Source: Taudactylus pleione
Taxonomy: Eukaryota > Chordata > Amphibia > Anura > Myobatrachidae
Direction of reading: 5' to 3'
NCBI GenBank assembly: GCA_031769625.1
Contig: JAUIMM010000115.1
Location: forward strand, 17,438,501 to 17,502,500
Length of the DNA stretch: 64,000 bases
Below are positions 44,815 to 55,699 of this stretch, one piece after another (the first letter of the stretch is position 1; the number at the start of each line of letters is the position of its first letter). The notes beneath the pieces were generated by a model that was not told where the DNA came from, did not search any database, and worked only from the letters and a program-made list of their open reading frames with translations. The translations under genes and the position numbers were made by a program.

Positions 44815-45960
44815 ATTGTTCGCACAGGGATTGGACAGGAGCGTCAGGTGACATGACATACTCCTGCACAGCTCGGAGTATGTGTACACGCGGCGCACGC
44901 ATACCCGGCAGTTCAGCACCGGAAGTGCGGCGCCGGCACACATGATGACCAGTGGAGGAAGATCAGGTTATAGGACTACACTATCTCTCCTCCTCACACA
45001 CGTGGCGCTTGTAACCCGGAAGTACAATACCGGAAGTTAGGCGCCGGTGGACAGGGGTCATTATCAGTTAGTTTGCATATGCATGTATATATAAGATTGC
45101 TCCAGAGCACAAGCACCATTTTGCCCTTGAAAAAGTCTCATAATGAGATGAAACGCGTTGGGTAATTCACCTATACCCATTTGTGATTTTTAACAATCAA
45201 TCCCTGTTTGAAGGGTATTTCTTTCTTTGATATACTGTTGAATAAACAGTTATTGTATTATTATTAATTACTCAGTCATCCTTACAACATAGTCTCCCCA
45301 CACACACTCATATGCAGTGATTATGGACAAAGATTGATACAGGACCAGCAGACTTCAAGGTCAGGTAAGTCACCATATTCCTACCTTATGATACTGCATT
45401 CTGGTATACCTGTCACTCTGATACTGCGTTCCTCTTCTGAGGTGGTGAGGCAAGTGGAGGAGAAGGAGACTGCATTCACAAATATCCAGACTACGTTTCG
45501 TTTAAAACAACAATCTCCCTACAGTTTTTGCTGACCTAACTTATACACGTAAAAGTTCACACGTGCGAATACTCTGCCGACAGATGTTGCCCACCTGATT
45601 TATATATATCCTCTGCCGGCAACAACCAGCCTCAAGTTATTGCATACCAGTGAGGCAGTACGATTAGACTGTAATATCTCCATTTGGGACAAATATACAC
45701 TATCTCACTATTTGTGACTTTGCATTTGGATACCGGACTATTTCCATAATAATAGGACTCTTGTCCTGAACATCAGCCCAAAGTTCTTGCCCACCAGTAC
45801 ATCATTTAGACTGTTAGTTAGATCTATTTAGAAGTAACCATCATATTATATTAGAACAAAATACCACGGAGCACTCTTATCTATTTTTTGTTATATTAGT
45901 TTAAGGAATTGTGGATAATTCCTGAAAGAGCAGCTAGTGGTTACACACCCTCCCTTTTAG
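44815..45960 (+). mobile_element. Penelope-like terminal region with hammerhead-like motif
   Basis: The hammerhead-like motif at 45124-45162 and the following A/T-rich stretch with a short TATTATTATT run resemble the terminal repeat and 5' leader of amphibian Penelope-like elements. No RT was found in the neighbourhood, so this may be a solo terminal region. Boundaries are uncertain. Confidence 0.4.
45124..45162 (+). ncRNA. Hammerhead-ribozyme-like motif
   Basis: After CCC comes TTGAAAA (a decayed CTGATGA core, 45127-45133), a perfect 5-bp stem II (TCTCA, loop TAA, TGAGA; 45136-45148), then intact GAAAC at 45150-45154 and GCGTTGGG. The layout is that of Penelope-linked hammerheads, but the first core strand is mutated, so self-cleavage is unlikely. 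Confidence 0.5.
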
Positions 45961-45991
45961 CGCAGACTGTTTTTTTCTTGTCTTCTATTCA

Positions 45992-46073
45992 ATGTTATAA
46001 AGTGGTAATCATTTAAAATGCAAAACCAGTTTGGTTTTGCCTTTTTAAATGATTGCCATTTTAAAACATTGGC
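45992..46073. repeat. Hairpin with about 38-base arms
   Basis: AATGTTATAAAGTGGTAATC on the left is inverted as GATTGCCATTTTAAAACATT on the right, and GCAAAACCA faces TGGTTTTGC at the centre. A related hairpin is at 54041-54110. Confidence 0.8.
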
Positions 46074-47003
46074 TGACTGGCCGGGATCTTGTCGATGCTT
46101 GCAAGTCACAGGCTGTTGCTTTTCCTCCCATGTTAAGAAGCACATGGGAGGAAAGCTTAAGCTGGTTCCTCAGAAATGACTATGGGGGAATTCAATTCTG
46201 CGCGAGTTTAAGCTCCCGGCATGAGTATCCAGAGCAATTCAATTGCCTGCTCTGTAATTCCATTACTAGCATATTTCTGCTCACATCCTACTGAGTTATG
46301 AGCAGAATTCCACCCTAATTAGTGCCTCGGGGCAGTATCAGTGGCTGTAGGGTGGAGACTGTTGCCATCACTAGTCTAGGTAGTATGTTGTACTTATGTA
46401 ATAACTTGAACTTTGTATTGGAATTTGCTAATGTAGTACCGTGAGTATAGCAGATTTCCATACACACCAGGTGATAAGCAGATGTTGTAAGGGAAAAAAA
46501 GGTCAGGCCAGTTTGCATACACATTCTATGCAAACTGATCATCAAAGGATAATGATTCCTTTTCAACGTACACTAATCCTTTTAATTTAACTACACTCTG
46601 ACAGAACCTCTGTATCTATATACAGTATAATACACATTCTGTTACCACGAATATATTTTTAGCATATATAGTTAACCTAATGTTGCAAAGTACAATAAAA
46701 GTGATCTAAGTTATTATTGGGTCCCTTAGGCAACCTGTGGATACATTTTTTTTTGTTTTAAATACACTAATCAAAAATGATACAAATGTACCTGGTACTT
46801 GTTATACTGAATTATTTTATTGAAAAGTTTTGCATGCCACTAAAGTTAGTATATTGCCATCACTAATAGACCAAGTAACGGCTAAAATTAGATCCAGTTT
46901 ATATGGAGGTAATTTGCAACCAAGTTTTATAGGTAATTATTTATGAAGAAATCCACTTTGACACCCAGACCCTGAGTTCCACTTTCGCCCACACCAGCTC
47001 TCT
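46074..47003. other. Intronic DNA with a possible short MITE
   Basis: GGGGGAATTCAATTCTGC at about 46184 and the inverse AGGGTGGAATTCTGCTC near 46316 may be termini of a 136-bp MITE. Otherwise nothing was recognised. Confidence 0.35.
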
Positions 47004-47011
47004 CTAGATTA

Positions 47012-47283
47012 CAGGGCCGTAACTAGGGAGGTGCGGTCACGACGCAGGGCAGGTGGCGCTGTTTGGGCCTGTCAATATTCCTGTTTATTATCATCCTCAC
47101 TTGTAGCTTCCTCTTCTTTTATCCCCAGCATGTCCTGGCCTCCGCTATCTCTTCCCTGTTCCTTCCCCATGAAACGATGGCCTTTTTTCAGGTGCACTAT
47201 CTTATGTCCCTATTTAAAAAATTGGAGGTGGGGAGGTCAATGCTCTCTGGTACAGGGCACCAAAAAGTCTAGTTACTGCTCTG
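47012..47283. mobile_element. hAT-like element, perfect 8-bp TSD
   Basis: The ends CAGGGCCGTAACTAGGG and the inverse CAGAGCAGTAACTAGACT are flanked by a perfect CTAGATTA duplication (47004-47011, 47284-47291). It is 272 bp and non-coding. Confidence 0.87.
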
Positions 47284-47458
47284 CTAGATTATACCTGGCA
47301 TGGACCTATAATAATATACAAAGTTTCTAGCTTTCCCCGGACTAGACATTTGACTTTTTAGGGTACACTTCCAGATCATACATGATCAGAGGTCTTGTTT
47401 ATGCAAATATCGCAAACTATGGAGTAGAGTATATGTTTAAAATATTATTTTCACCAAT

Positions 47459-47525
47459 GCTGGGTACACACATCATAGTATAGTCTGTAAAAAGTATAGA
47501 TTGTACTATGATGTGTTTCTTTTAA
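47459..47525. repeat. Short hairpin related to family B
   Basis: GGGTACACACATCATAGTA on the left and TACTATGATGTGT on the right pair around a 20-odd-base loop. Confidence 0.55.
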
Positions 47526-47847
47526 CCCCACATTCACTATATGAAGATTACCGTTGGAGGACACGAAAGACTGTGTGAGAACCAGTCCCACTTAACAGAG
47601 GATTCTGGACTTTTCAAGCGACCTAAGGTGAATATTATTTTGGAACTTTACTCAGCGCCCTATACCTGTTTTTGTTTCCATATGTTTGTATTTGAGTAGG
47701 ATTTAATGGTCCTAATTTTCAGGTGGCTGCATAAAGGACTTTTTTGCACCTCGAAACTTTGTATTGTATTTATTTAACCTCTCGTTTTATCACATGTTTT
47801 TGTTTCCTGGCAGAGGGCCAAAGCTCTTCTGCATTGTGAACACGTTG

Positions 47848-48164
47848 GGCCTAATCCAGAGGTGCACGTATTTTTGATGCAGCACGCCAGCGGGCAATGT
47901 TCAGTCTGCACATGTGTCCTGATGGTTACTGCACAAAGATGCAGATCCATGTAAGTTTGGTGGGCATTTCTAGACGTTAACAGAGGTGGCTAGCCAGACC
48001 TCGCGGGCATGTCGCTGTCAGCAACTGCATTCAAGGACACAGACCCCGATGGCCATGTTCAGACAGATAAATTGCATCTCTCAAAGGGGGTAGGTGCAAT
48101 CCAATGGTGCCTTTAATATGCACCAGTAGGAAGCTGCAATAGCGTCTACCTCTGAATTAGGCCT
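47848..48164. mobile_element. Family F MITE
   Basis: The ends GGCCTAATCCAGAGGTGCAC and the inverse of GTCTACCTCTGAATTAGGCC are inverted repeats around a 317-bp body. Confidence 0.65.
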
Positions 48165-48990
48165 AGTGTTTGGTATTACTGCTGTATGCACAGACTATAG
48201 GACTACCATGGCTCCTGGCTATAAATTGGACTACTAGACCATGGCTGACACTTCGGCTGGTTATTCACTGCATAGCTGACTACTGTGTAGTGCAGATAGT
48301 TATGTCATTAGCAAAACATTAATTGAATGAGTACTGATAGGTTATGAAAGTTTTTCCTTTTCATAAAGTATATTAGACTCAAAAGCAACAAAAAGTGAAG
48401 TGTCCCTCCAAAACATGGAACCATTTAGGGAACTATTAAACACCAGACACTGGTAACCGGCTGACATTTATAAAGAAAACAAAAAAGGACCTTGAAAACA
48501 CAAGCAACACCATGTCAGCAGTAACAGACTATTGTACTTGTGGTCAGAGGAAGTTAGGTGGAACTCCTAGTGTTTGCTTGCAGTGAAGGCGCGGTAATAG
48601 AATCCAGTTGCCATATCTACCCATTTCCATGCGTTTACTAGCATTAATAAAATGTTATTAAAACATTGTTCAGTTAACTTTGCAGTGGATTTTTTTTTTG
48701 CATCAAGGACTTGTCCAAAGTCACAAAAAGCTTACACTTGGATTTATCCTAACCAGTCTCTAGTTGTCAGTTTCTAGTCGGCACCTCCTTAAGCTCCAAG
48801 CCAATTTTTTTCTCAAATGAGTGCATCAACGTTACAGTACACGGAATATGCGTTTGTTTATCGGTTTTACAATCTGTTATAGCCAATTTAGGCACTGGTT
48901 AAAATATTTTCCAACTAACAAATGTGCTTAGCTGCAGTGCTGGAGAAATTGTTCCAAAGGGACAAAGTTGATTTAAGTAGGGCTAAATAA
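48165..48990. other. Intronic DNA with no recognised feature
   Basis: No exon or repeat boundary was recognised. Confidence 0.45.
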
Positions 48991-49197
48991 TTCACTGCTC
49001 ACTGTTTGAGGCTATTAGAATGGAATATGCAAATACAGTTTGACTCATTTGAAAGTGAACAGAGTGATAGAAAGAACATCGGCCTCCTGGAATGGCTGCA
49101 GAACACCAATGAAGTCATCATTGGAAATGGTTTCAGTGTAACCCAGCATGTGGTACATGAGGCAGAGCCTGGCATTCCACAGGGTAATAAGGATTAG
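48991..49197. other. Exon-like or conserved-element-like block
   Basis: This stretch differs from its surroundings: balanced composition, no repeat termini, an octamer-type ATGCAAAT at 49027-49034, and frames open on both strands. The + frame includes NTNEVIIGNGFSVTQHVV and stops at 49197; the - strand includes LCLMYHMLGYTETISND. Neither was recognised as a known protein and neither fits the expected next SLC22A23 exon. A conserved non-coding element or an unrecognised exon are both possible. Confidence 0.3.
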
Positions 49198-49504
49198 TCA
49201 CTATTTAAAACACAATTTATAGTGCCTGGGATTGTACAATGAAATACACTACATATCATTTATATCTGTGTTTTATTACTATAATTTTTTTTGCTTTTAA
49301 AGATCAACTTTTCTTTGCATCTTTTTTTTTTTTTTTTTTAAATTAAATGTTCTAAGCTTTTACTGAAACCTAAACTTGCTTTTGAGGTAGCAATTATGTA
49401 GCAAAACACTTGCTGGAACTCTGTGTAATAATTCTGTGATTAAACCTGTTGCATATTAATTTATGTCCATAGGTTAGTTCAGCACAATTATGTTTCCTCA
49501 CAAA
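49198..49504. other. Intronic DNA with poly-T tract
   Basis: A/T-rich with a 20-odd-base T run near 49321-49340; nothing else recognised. Confidence 0.5.
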
Positions 49505-49897
49505 GGGCGTGATGTACTAAGCTCTGAAATGTGGTAAAACCCCCGAAAAATGCAGTTTTCAGGGATTTTACGTTATTTCTCATGTGTACTAAGCACCGGA
49601 ATGCGATGCATTAAGGGTACTTCGACCTGGTGAATAGACACCTATGGGCTTCTTTTCGGGACGCCCCCTGTGAGGGATCCATCTCATCCCTCCCAACTCC
49701 CCCCGCGGCGTGCGTGTCTTTCTGCGCATGCGCAGAAAGATGCCAGAGGGACTTATGGGTCATAAACCCGGAAGTCCCTCTATTGCAGAGGACATCTTTT
49801 AATGGGAGAGCTGTCCTTTGTGATTTTCTAGGTACATACCGGCGATGACATTGCTGGTGTATACCTGATAATTGGCGGTATGTATGGCATCCCGCCC
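49505..49897. mobile_element. Family C MITE
   Basis: The ends GGGCGTGATGTACTAAG and the inverse of TGGCATCCCGCCC, with CCTATGGGCTTCTTTTCGG, GCGCATGCGCAGAAAG and CCGGAAGTCCCT in the same order as the 29.3-kb copy. The right flank is TAA and the left flank is AAA. Confidence 0.75.
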
Positions 49898-49900
49898 TAA

Positions 49901-50567
49901 GGGTCTAATCCTGAGTCTGACACAAAGTGGCGGTATTTGTGTGATGCTACTGGAGACAGATAAACTGCCTTATGCTAATGCAAGAATCCATACTGCTAAT
50001 GTAAGTATCCATACAGCTTCAAGCGGGAAGCCGCGCCGCCCACTTTTATTCCATCCACAGCCACAACTGTCATTATTAATATTGATACTTGCATCTGACC
50101 CATGCTGGGTACCAGGGGCATAACTTGGTATTTGAAGGCCCCATAGCAAAAGTTTGTACGGGCCCATATGTACCATCCAATGGTGAAAAATGTATATAAT
50201 ACATGTAACTTTGACAAGGAAGATGGGGCCCCCTCAGCTCTGGGCCCCTTGCTCCTGTGGTAGTTAGGCCCATGCTGGGTACAAAAATAAGTCAGTCAGA
50301 ATCCCTTTGCTATACACTTGCCTCAGAATAGCACGGAAATCAATCTACACACACACAACACTCCACACAACACTCCTTTGAATGCTACTGCAGTGTTACC
50401 ACCCTAAAACGCCCATTTTAAGAGTGATCTGGCCAACATGCCTCCGATTCAGAATCGTTCGGAGATGCACAAAAATGCTTAACTTCGCTGCTGCACATGT
50501 GCAGTATGCTAAAACTCGCTATTTGCGGCTGTATAAGAATCTGCATCTCTGAGTCAGAATCAGGCCC
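49901..50567. mobile_element. Family F MITE with nested hAT-like element
   Basis: Left end GGGTCTAATCCTGAGTCTG and the inverse of CTGAGTCAGAATCAGGCCC. The inside resembles 63425-63560 (CCTTATGCTAATGCAAG, GCAGCTTC-like block, CAACTGTCAT). It is interrupted by the 162-bp hAT-like element. Confidence 0.75.
50113..50274. mobile_element. Short hAT-like element, 8-bp TSD, nested
   Basis: Begins CAGGGGCATAACTTGG; the right end inverse reads CATGGGCCTAACTACC. It is flanked by CTGGGTAC on both sides (50105-50112, 50275-50282). Confidence 0.75.
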
Positions 50568-50783
50568 AAAGAGAGTAAACAGATGATAATACCACTGTGG
50601 GATTTAAATCCATGCTTACTGAAAGTAAAAAAAATGCAGGTTAGCAGTTATCCCATTGGCTCCTGACTATTGTTTTCATGACTACTATTTGTTTTCGCTG
50701 CACCGAGTTGCAGGCTCTGGAATCTCCTCCTAAATTTTCCCAGGATGCTTTTCATTTCTGTGCTTCCATTTTGCCTCCACATA

Positions 50784-51197
50784 GGGGTCTATTCAACATG
50801 TTAATTATCGGAGTCAGAGTGGACCCTGATAATTAACGGTCCTACTCGACGCGAGCGCTGGAGCAATTCATCATTGCTCCGGCGCATAGACAGCTGATGC
50901 GAAAATCGGCTGTCTCCAAGATTTTCATTGCTCCTTTCAAGCAGTGAAAGTGAAACTAGTGCGCACGCGTGACCTACAAGTGACGCATGTGCACAAGAGC
51001 TCCGATGTCCTGGAGAAGTAGCTGGACAGGGGCAGGAGGGATCCGAAAGGGGCCATTCCGGGAAGCAGGAGATATCTGTGATATTTCCTGCTTTACCTTT
51101 TTGATGAATGGCCCAAAAACTTCATTTTTACAATTACAGGTGAAAATTTTAATTTTCACCTGTATTTGTAGAAATTAAGTGATGTTGAATAGAGCCC
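50784..51197. mobile_element. MITE with GGGGTCTATTCAACAT ends
   Basis: The left end and the inverse of ATGTTGAATAGAGCCC are inverted repeats around a 414-bp body, with GAAAATTTTAATTTTC-type palindromes near the right end. It is close to the 38.7-kb element in its terminal sequence. Confidence 0.7.
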
Positions 51198-51391
51198 TTA
51201 ATGGTACATATGTTTCCTTTTCCATTAAATACATTAGAAGTTGTGACTACTTTCTGCATGATGATTGTGTGAATGCAGCAGTGCCCATATTTATTGAGGG
51301 CAGATTATCGTACACCGCAGTCAATTTTGTCAGTGTGTTATAAAAGCAAAGAACATGGCTCATGTGGGGAATAATGTATCTCAAGTAAACG

Positions 51392-51568
51392 GAATTGGTA
51401 TGAAATACCGTCGGCCGCATGGCCGGCGGTTCGATTCCCGTCAGCGGCAGCCCGACAGAAGCAGAGTGCAACGCAGCGGAAGCCCGGCAGCGCTGGAAAT
51501 CCCGATCGTGGATAGGTAAGTATCCACTAACCTAACCTAACCCCCCTAACCCTATCACTACTTCCTTC
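51392..51568. mobile_element. CCCTAA-bearing repeat (family G), B-box-like site
   Basis: Contains ACCGTCGGCCGCATGGCCGG, then GGTTCGATTCC (an exact match to the tRNA B-box consensus), then CTAACCTAACC and CCCCTAACCC. The right side is truncated or diverged. Confidence 0.55.
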
Positions 51569-52370
51569 AATTTGGGACAAGTTCAGTCTCTCACAATGAC
51601 ACTTATGTATAATCCAGTAACAGTTACAAAAAAAAAACTTGTACTTTAAAACTTTACAATTAGCTGGTTTTATTGACAATCCTGACCTAGGGTCACACTT
51701 GAACTGACAATTATTTTAAACTTAACAAGATTCCTTCTGAGGAAATGCAGTTTCTCACAGAACCTAACCAGAATGGTGATGATGCCTTTCTTGCCCCCTC
51801 AGTTTCTGCTAAGTTTCACCAGTGGCCCCAGGTATTAAGAGTATTTTGGGGAAATTGAGGCATTTGATCAGCTTGTGGGGAATCTCAGGGTTGTTCTAGA
51901 ATACATGTGATCTTTCTTTGTTTAAATTTATTTAAATTTATTACTAAGATAATTTGTTGCCCATACCCTGTACCTGACTGCCCACATTTTCCAGATTGCC
52001 TTGCTCCTTTTTGTGTTAAAGATCCAAGACTATAGGTAGTTGTTATGTGGACAGCTGAATGGTGCCCTACAGTGCACTAGAATAGCTAACGAATTGTGTT
52101 TTAATAAATTTACCAATTTTTTTACATAAAAAAAGTTTTCATTTTTAATGAATTGGCCATTTATGTTATTATGCTCTAAATTTGAATGCTATATGGGGGA
52201 AACTAGTTTTATGTTTTGTTTTATTCTCATTTTAAAGCAAACCTATGATTAGAGATGTTGGATTGCAAGTAGGAAATCAATGGCTCTGTAGCCATATCTC
52301 CCAGCTGCCCTGATTTTGGGCAGGACAGTCCTGAATTGTAAATTTCAAAAGGTCTGGACTTAAGTAGGGT
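51569..52370. other. Intronic DNA with no recognised feature
   Basis: A/T-rich; nothing recognised. Confidence 0.45.
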
Positions 52371-52803
52371 ACACACTGATGGATATATCGCCTGTTCCAC
52401 TGGAGTCCGTGGCTGTTGGTGTCTGGATCACATGGAGGGCCGGTGCTACCATTAGGCAGCTGCCTAAGGGCACGGTGTAGCGAGGGTGGCTCCAGTGGAG
52501 CACCTGCTCCAGACGCCTGCTCCTGCCAGGGTGCTAAAGATCAGCCATCTGGTGAAGGGCAGGGCTCCTGCTGAGCGTGAAACACATAAAGAGAATAGTG
52601 CCTCCAGATCGGGGGCATGGTGTGGACGGAGCGGCGCTTGTGTCCCCGCCCACACCACGCCCGCAGTATGGACGCACCAATCTCTTTATGTGCTGCAGGC
52701 TCACCTAAATCAGTAGGTGATTTACCCCCTGCCCTCCCCCCGTCGAATGGCTGATCTCCGGTAGCCTGCAACAGTAAGGGGGGGGAGGAGGAGAACTGAT
52801 TAA
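52371..52803. repeat. Repeat fragments (family B left end and G+C-rich repeat)
   Basis: TAAGTAGGGTACACACTGATG at 52371 is a family B end. From about 52436, GGGCCGGTGCTACCATTAGG starts a G+C-rich repeat with partly inverted halves (CATAAAGAGA with TCTCTTTATG). Confidence 0.4.
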
Positions 52804-53215
52804 GGGCTGTATTCAATTAGCGGTGAAAACTGCCTTTTTTTTTCACCATCGACAAACTCCCGTTTTTTGCCAAAAAATAAGGCAACATTTTCGACAAAAA
52901 AACAGTGAAAACTGCAACAGGTGAAAATGGAGAAAAAACTGGAGATACGTTTTCTCCATCCCAGACCAGGGGCTCCATTTACTAACGAGTTTGAGCATTT
53001 CAAACTCGTTAGGGAAGAAATTTAACAGTTGCAGGTATTCAGTAACAGAAAGTTACCTGCTTTTTAGAAAAGCGCTATTTAGTAGCGCTTGTACCATGAG
53101 AAGATATGTTAACCTTTACTAACGAACTGAAAAGTAAACTTACCACTCGTTTAAGATATCAATTTCTCCAGCCTCTGGCTATGAGTTAAACAGCGCTCAC
53201 AAGCGCTGAGTATTG
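52804..53215. repeat. Fragments of MITE ends with hairpin
   Basis: GGGCTGTATTCAATTAGCGG at 52804 recalls family A ends. AACGAGTTTGAGC/GCATTTCAAACTCGTT forms a hairpin at about 52983-53010. AAGCGCTATTTAGTAGCGCTT at 53080-53100 is a perfect small hairpin. Confidence 0.5.
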
Positions 53216-53273
53216 GAGACTGCAGCATCCAAGTCCTTGCCCACAATTCACTGCTGCAGCTACCTTTATGCCC

Positions 53274-53330
53274 CTTTCATCCAACTCTCCGCCCCTTTCA
53301 TCCAACTCTCCGCCCCTTTCATCCAACTCT
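53274..53330 (+). repeat. Three tandem 21-bp repeats
   Basis: CCCCTTTCATCCAACTCTCCG occurs three times head to tail, the last copy ending in TCTG. Confidence 0.9.
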
Positions 53331-54040
53331 GTCTTCTAGTCTCTGCCCCTCCCTCCAGTGGTGTCTTTTGTGTGTCCCCTGGGCCCTTCCACCCTCCCGC
53401 ATCAGCTGGCAGATCTTCCCCCTTCTTCCCTCTCAGCAGCAGGCGGCCCCCCTTCCATCCTCCTGCATCAGCTAGTAGATCTTCGTTGTATACACTTATA
53501 TTTTTTATTTTATTTAGTTGTTGGATGTGACTATAGTGTCCAGTTTTAAAATATAATCCCTACTGCATATTGGTCATACATTCTCCAGTAGGTCTGTTAG
53601 ATTGTGATATATTTATATTGTCTGTTGCATCCAGGGCACATATGGTGAAACTGACTAAATAAGACTTAAATTAATACATTTTTATTTTTAGTATCGGATT
53701 TTCAGCTTCTTATCCCTGTGGAGGTCTCCCTATCTTTTATGTGTTGCTAGGATGCTCTCATTATTGTGTGAATGAAATGATGGCTGTGGATCACTTTATT
53801 TATAAACCTAAAATAGACCAATGCATATCCTCGGCACACATACATAGAAAACAAGGTTTATCTTTATTCAATTACTATGACCATCTTTCTTATTTCTTCA
53901 CGTTTCTTTCAGTTAGGAAGCTAAATGCATGATATATAACAAAATAGTAATGTACTATGGATGCTAAGCTTGAGAGCAAGGCCCTCTTTGGGTCATATGT
54001 AATAGGAACCAGTGCGATTCCGGCAATTTAGCCCATAGAT
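53331..54040. other. Intronic DNA, possible LINE-tail scrap
   Basis: AGCTTGAGAGCAAGGCCCTC near 53966 resembles the tail region of the window's LINE family. Otherwise nothing was recognised. Confidence 0.35.
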
Positions 54041-54110
54041 TTAAAGTGGAAATAATATCAAAGGCAAAACCAACCTGGTTTTGCATTTTTGATTATTGTT
54101 GTTTTAAATA
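54041..54110. repeat. Hairpin related to 45992-46073
   Basis: AAAGTGGAAATAATATCAAA and GGCAAAACCA on the left face TGGTTTTGC and TTGATTATTGTTGTTTTA on the right. Confidence 0.65.
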
Positions 54111-54680
54111 TAAAGGCTACATGTACTTTAGCCCATGCTCATAACATACATCCTGCAAAAATAAATCATTAACCTTGGCGCTAATAAACCACACTATACT
54201 GGTAATCCAACACTCATGTGTAATTAACTTAATTGTTAACCAGCTGCAGATCCTATTGTTGGGGCCTGTGAACACCAATAAAAATCCAAAAATATACTAT
54301 AAGAAAAAGGGAGGGAACTGCGCTAATAATAATCTGACTGTAAATTGTGAGGTAGCAGAAAATGAAAGTCACAGCTCCGTACATGAAAAAATATATATGT
54401 ATTTAATCACATAAAAACCATCATTGTGTATATATAAGCAATAAAATATAATTTGTTGAATATCAGTAGTTAGTTATTTATAAAACAGTATAATGCATAT
54501 TCCTCTGAAAAATCCCTTAAAAGGATTTCAATATGGTGATGTTGGGTCCAATTTAGTAAAATACTGCCACACTGTCCATATTTGTCATATGAATAGAACA
54601 GGCTATTAAGTCACAAAGAATGGTGACGGCGACGCTGTAGTCAGCGGATCCTGGACAAATGACTCCAGAAGATGGATTAA

Positions 54681-54860
54681 GGGGTCTATTTACTAAGCAG
54701 TGTTAGGAGACAGAGTGAAAAGTGATAAGGTGCCAGCCAATCAGCTCCCAACTGTCATTTTTTAAACACAGCCTGTGAGATGACAGTTGGGAGCTGATTG
54801 GCTGGCACCTTATCATCACTTTTCACTCTGTCTCCTAGCACAGCTTAGTAAATAGACCCC
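54681..54860. mobile_element. CAATCAG-type palindromic MITE (family D), near perfect
   Basis: GGGGTCTATTTACTAAGC and its inverse are the ends; GGTGCCAGCCAATCAGCTCC and its inverse are the inner arms. It is 180 bp, flanked by TAA and TTA, and the least diverged member of the family here. Confidence 0.9.
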
Positions 54861-55165
54861 TTAGTTTCTGATATGTCTTTCAGCGGCATCCGTAAGCCGG
54901 GCCACGCAGCACCAGCAGTCTATCTGTGTCCCGTGCTTATCAGTTGTAGAGCCCGTAATTCAAATGACGGAACAGTTTGCAAAGTCCATCTTGTTGTAAT
55001 TTGACTGCAAGATGTCCAATCCGCTTGGTCCTAGTGAGAATCTCCAAGGTCACTTGTCTCACAATAGGGGTGCCGTCAATCAGGGGGTACTCTGACTGAC
55101 TAGTTTCTCCTCTTTAGCTGAGGCTTTTTCAAAGAGCACTCTAACTGATGTAGACTGGGTATATT
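54861..55165. other. Intronic DNA with no recognised feature
   Basis: Nothing recognised. Confidence 0.45.
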
Positions 55166-55384
55166 GTTCATTCTAGCACCCTGCACCTGTCACAAACCTT
55201 GGAGTTCCTCTTTCCTACCTGGGGTGTCGCGCTCTGCTCTGGTGGTTCTACCATACTCTGATCTGTATTCCAGCAGTTTGTTGCATCAGCTGAGTGTGCT
55301 AGAAGCATCAGAGCAGAGAGCAACACTCCAGGCTGGAAAGAGGAGCTTCATGGGTTGTGACAGGTGCAGGGTGCTAGAATGAAC
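55166..55384. mobile_element. Hairpin MITE, CACCCTGCA type (family E, copy 2)
   Basis: GTTCATTCTAGCACCCTGCA and TTCCTCTTTCCTACCTGGGG at the left are inverted at the right end (TGCAGGGTGCTAGAATGAAC). It is 219 bp and homologous to 19845-20055. Confidence 0.85.
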
Positions 55385-55699
55385 ACTATGGGTACACTAG
55401 TAGTATTGTCTCATAATAGCTGGGTAACTTCTAACTTGCTTGCAGTGCTGAATAAACTTTTTCAATTTTACAGTACTCATTTAGTATCTGATAGTCTAAA
55501 TTGCACTTTGCTTATTGGCAGGTATGCAATATTTCTCATGCATTTATAACACGTGTTACTTTTTTCCTCCTTACTGAATCAATTTAGACATGGGTTGACT
55601 TGCATGGTAAAGTGCCCAGAGCTATTCACTTACAGAATCTCAATCAGCCTAGAGGCTGCAGTTAACAATCATTTCTACTGGTACCACCTTAATTGAATT

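Noticed and set aside
49006..49197. Possible next SLC22A23 exon
   Set aside because: Sequence does not fit the expected Ile-Glu-Leu-Cys-Pro-Pro-Gly loop, and the upstream polypyrimidine tract is poor; kept only as an unexplained block.
51419..51490. tRNA gene
   Set aside because: A B-box match exists but no cloverleaf or anticodon arm can be drawn and no A box is evident.
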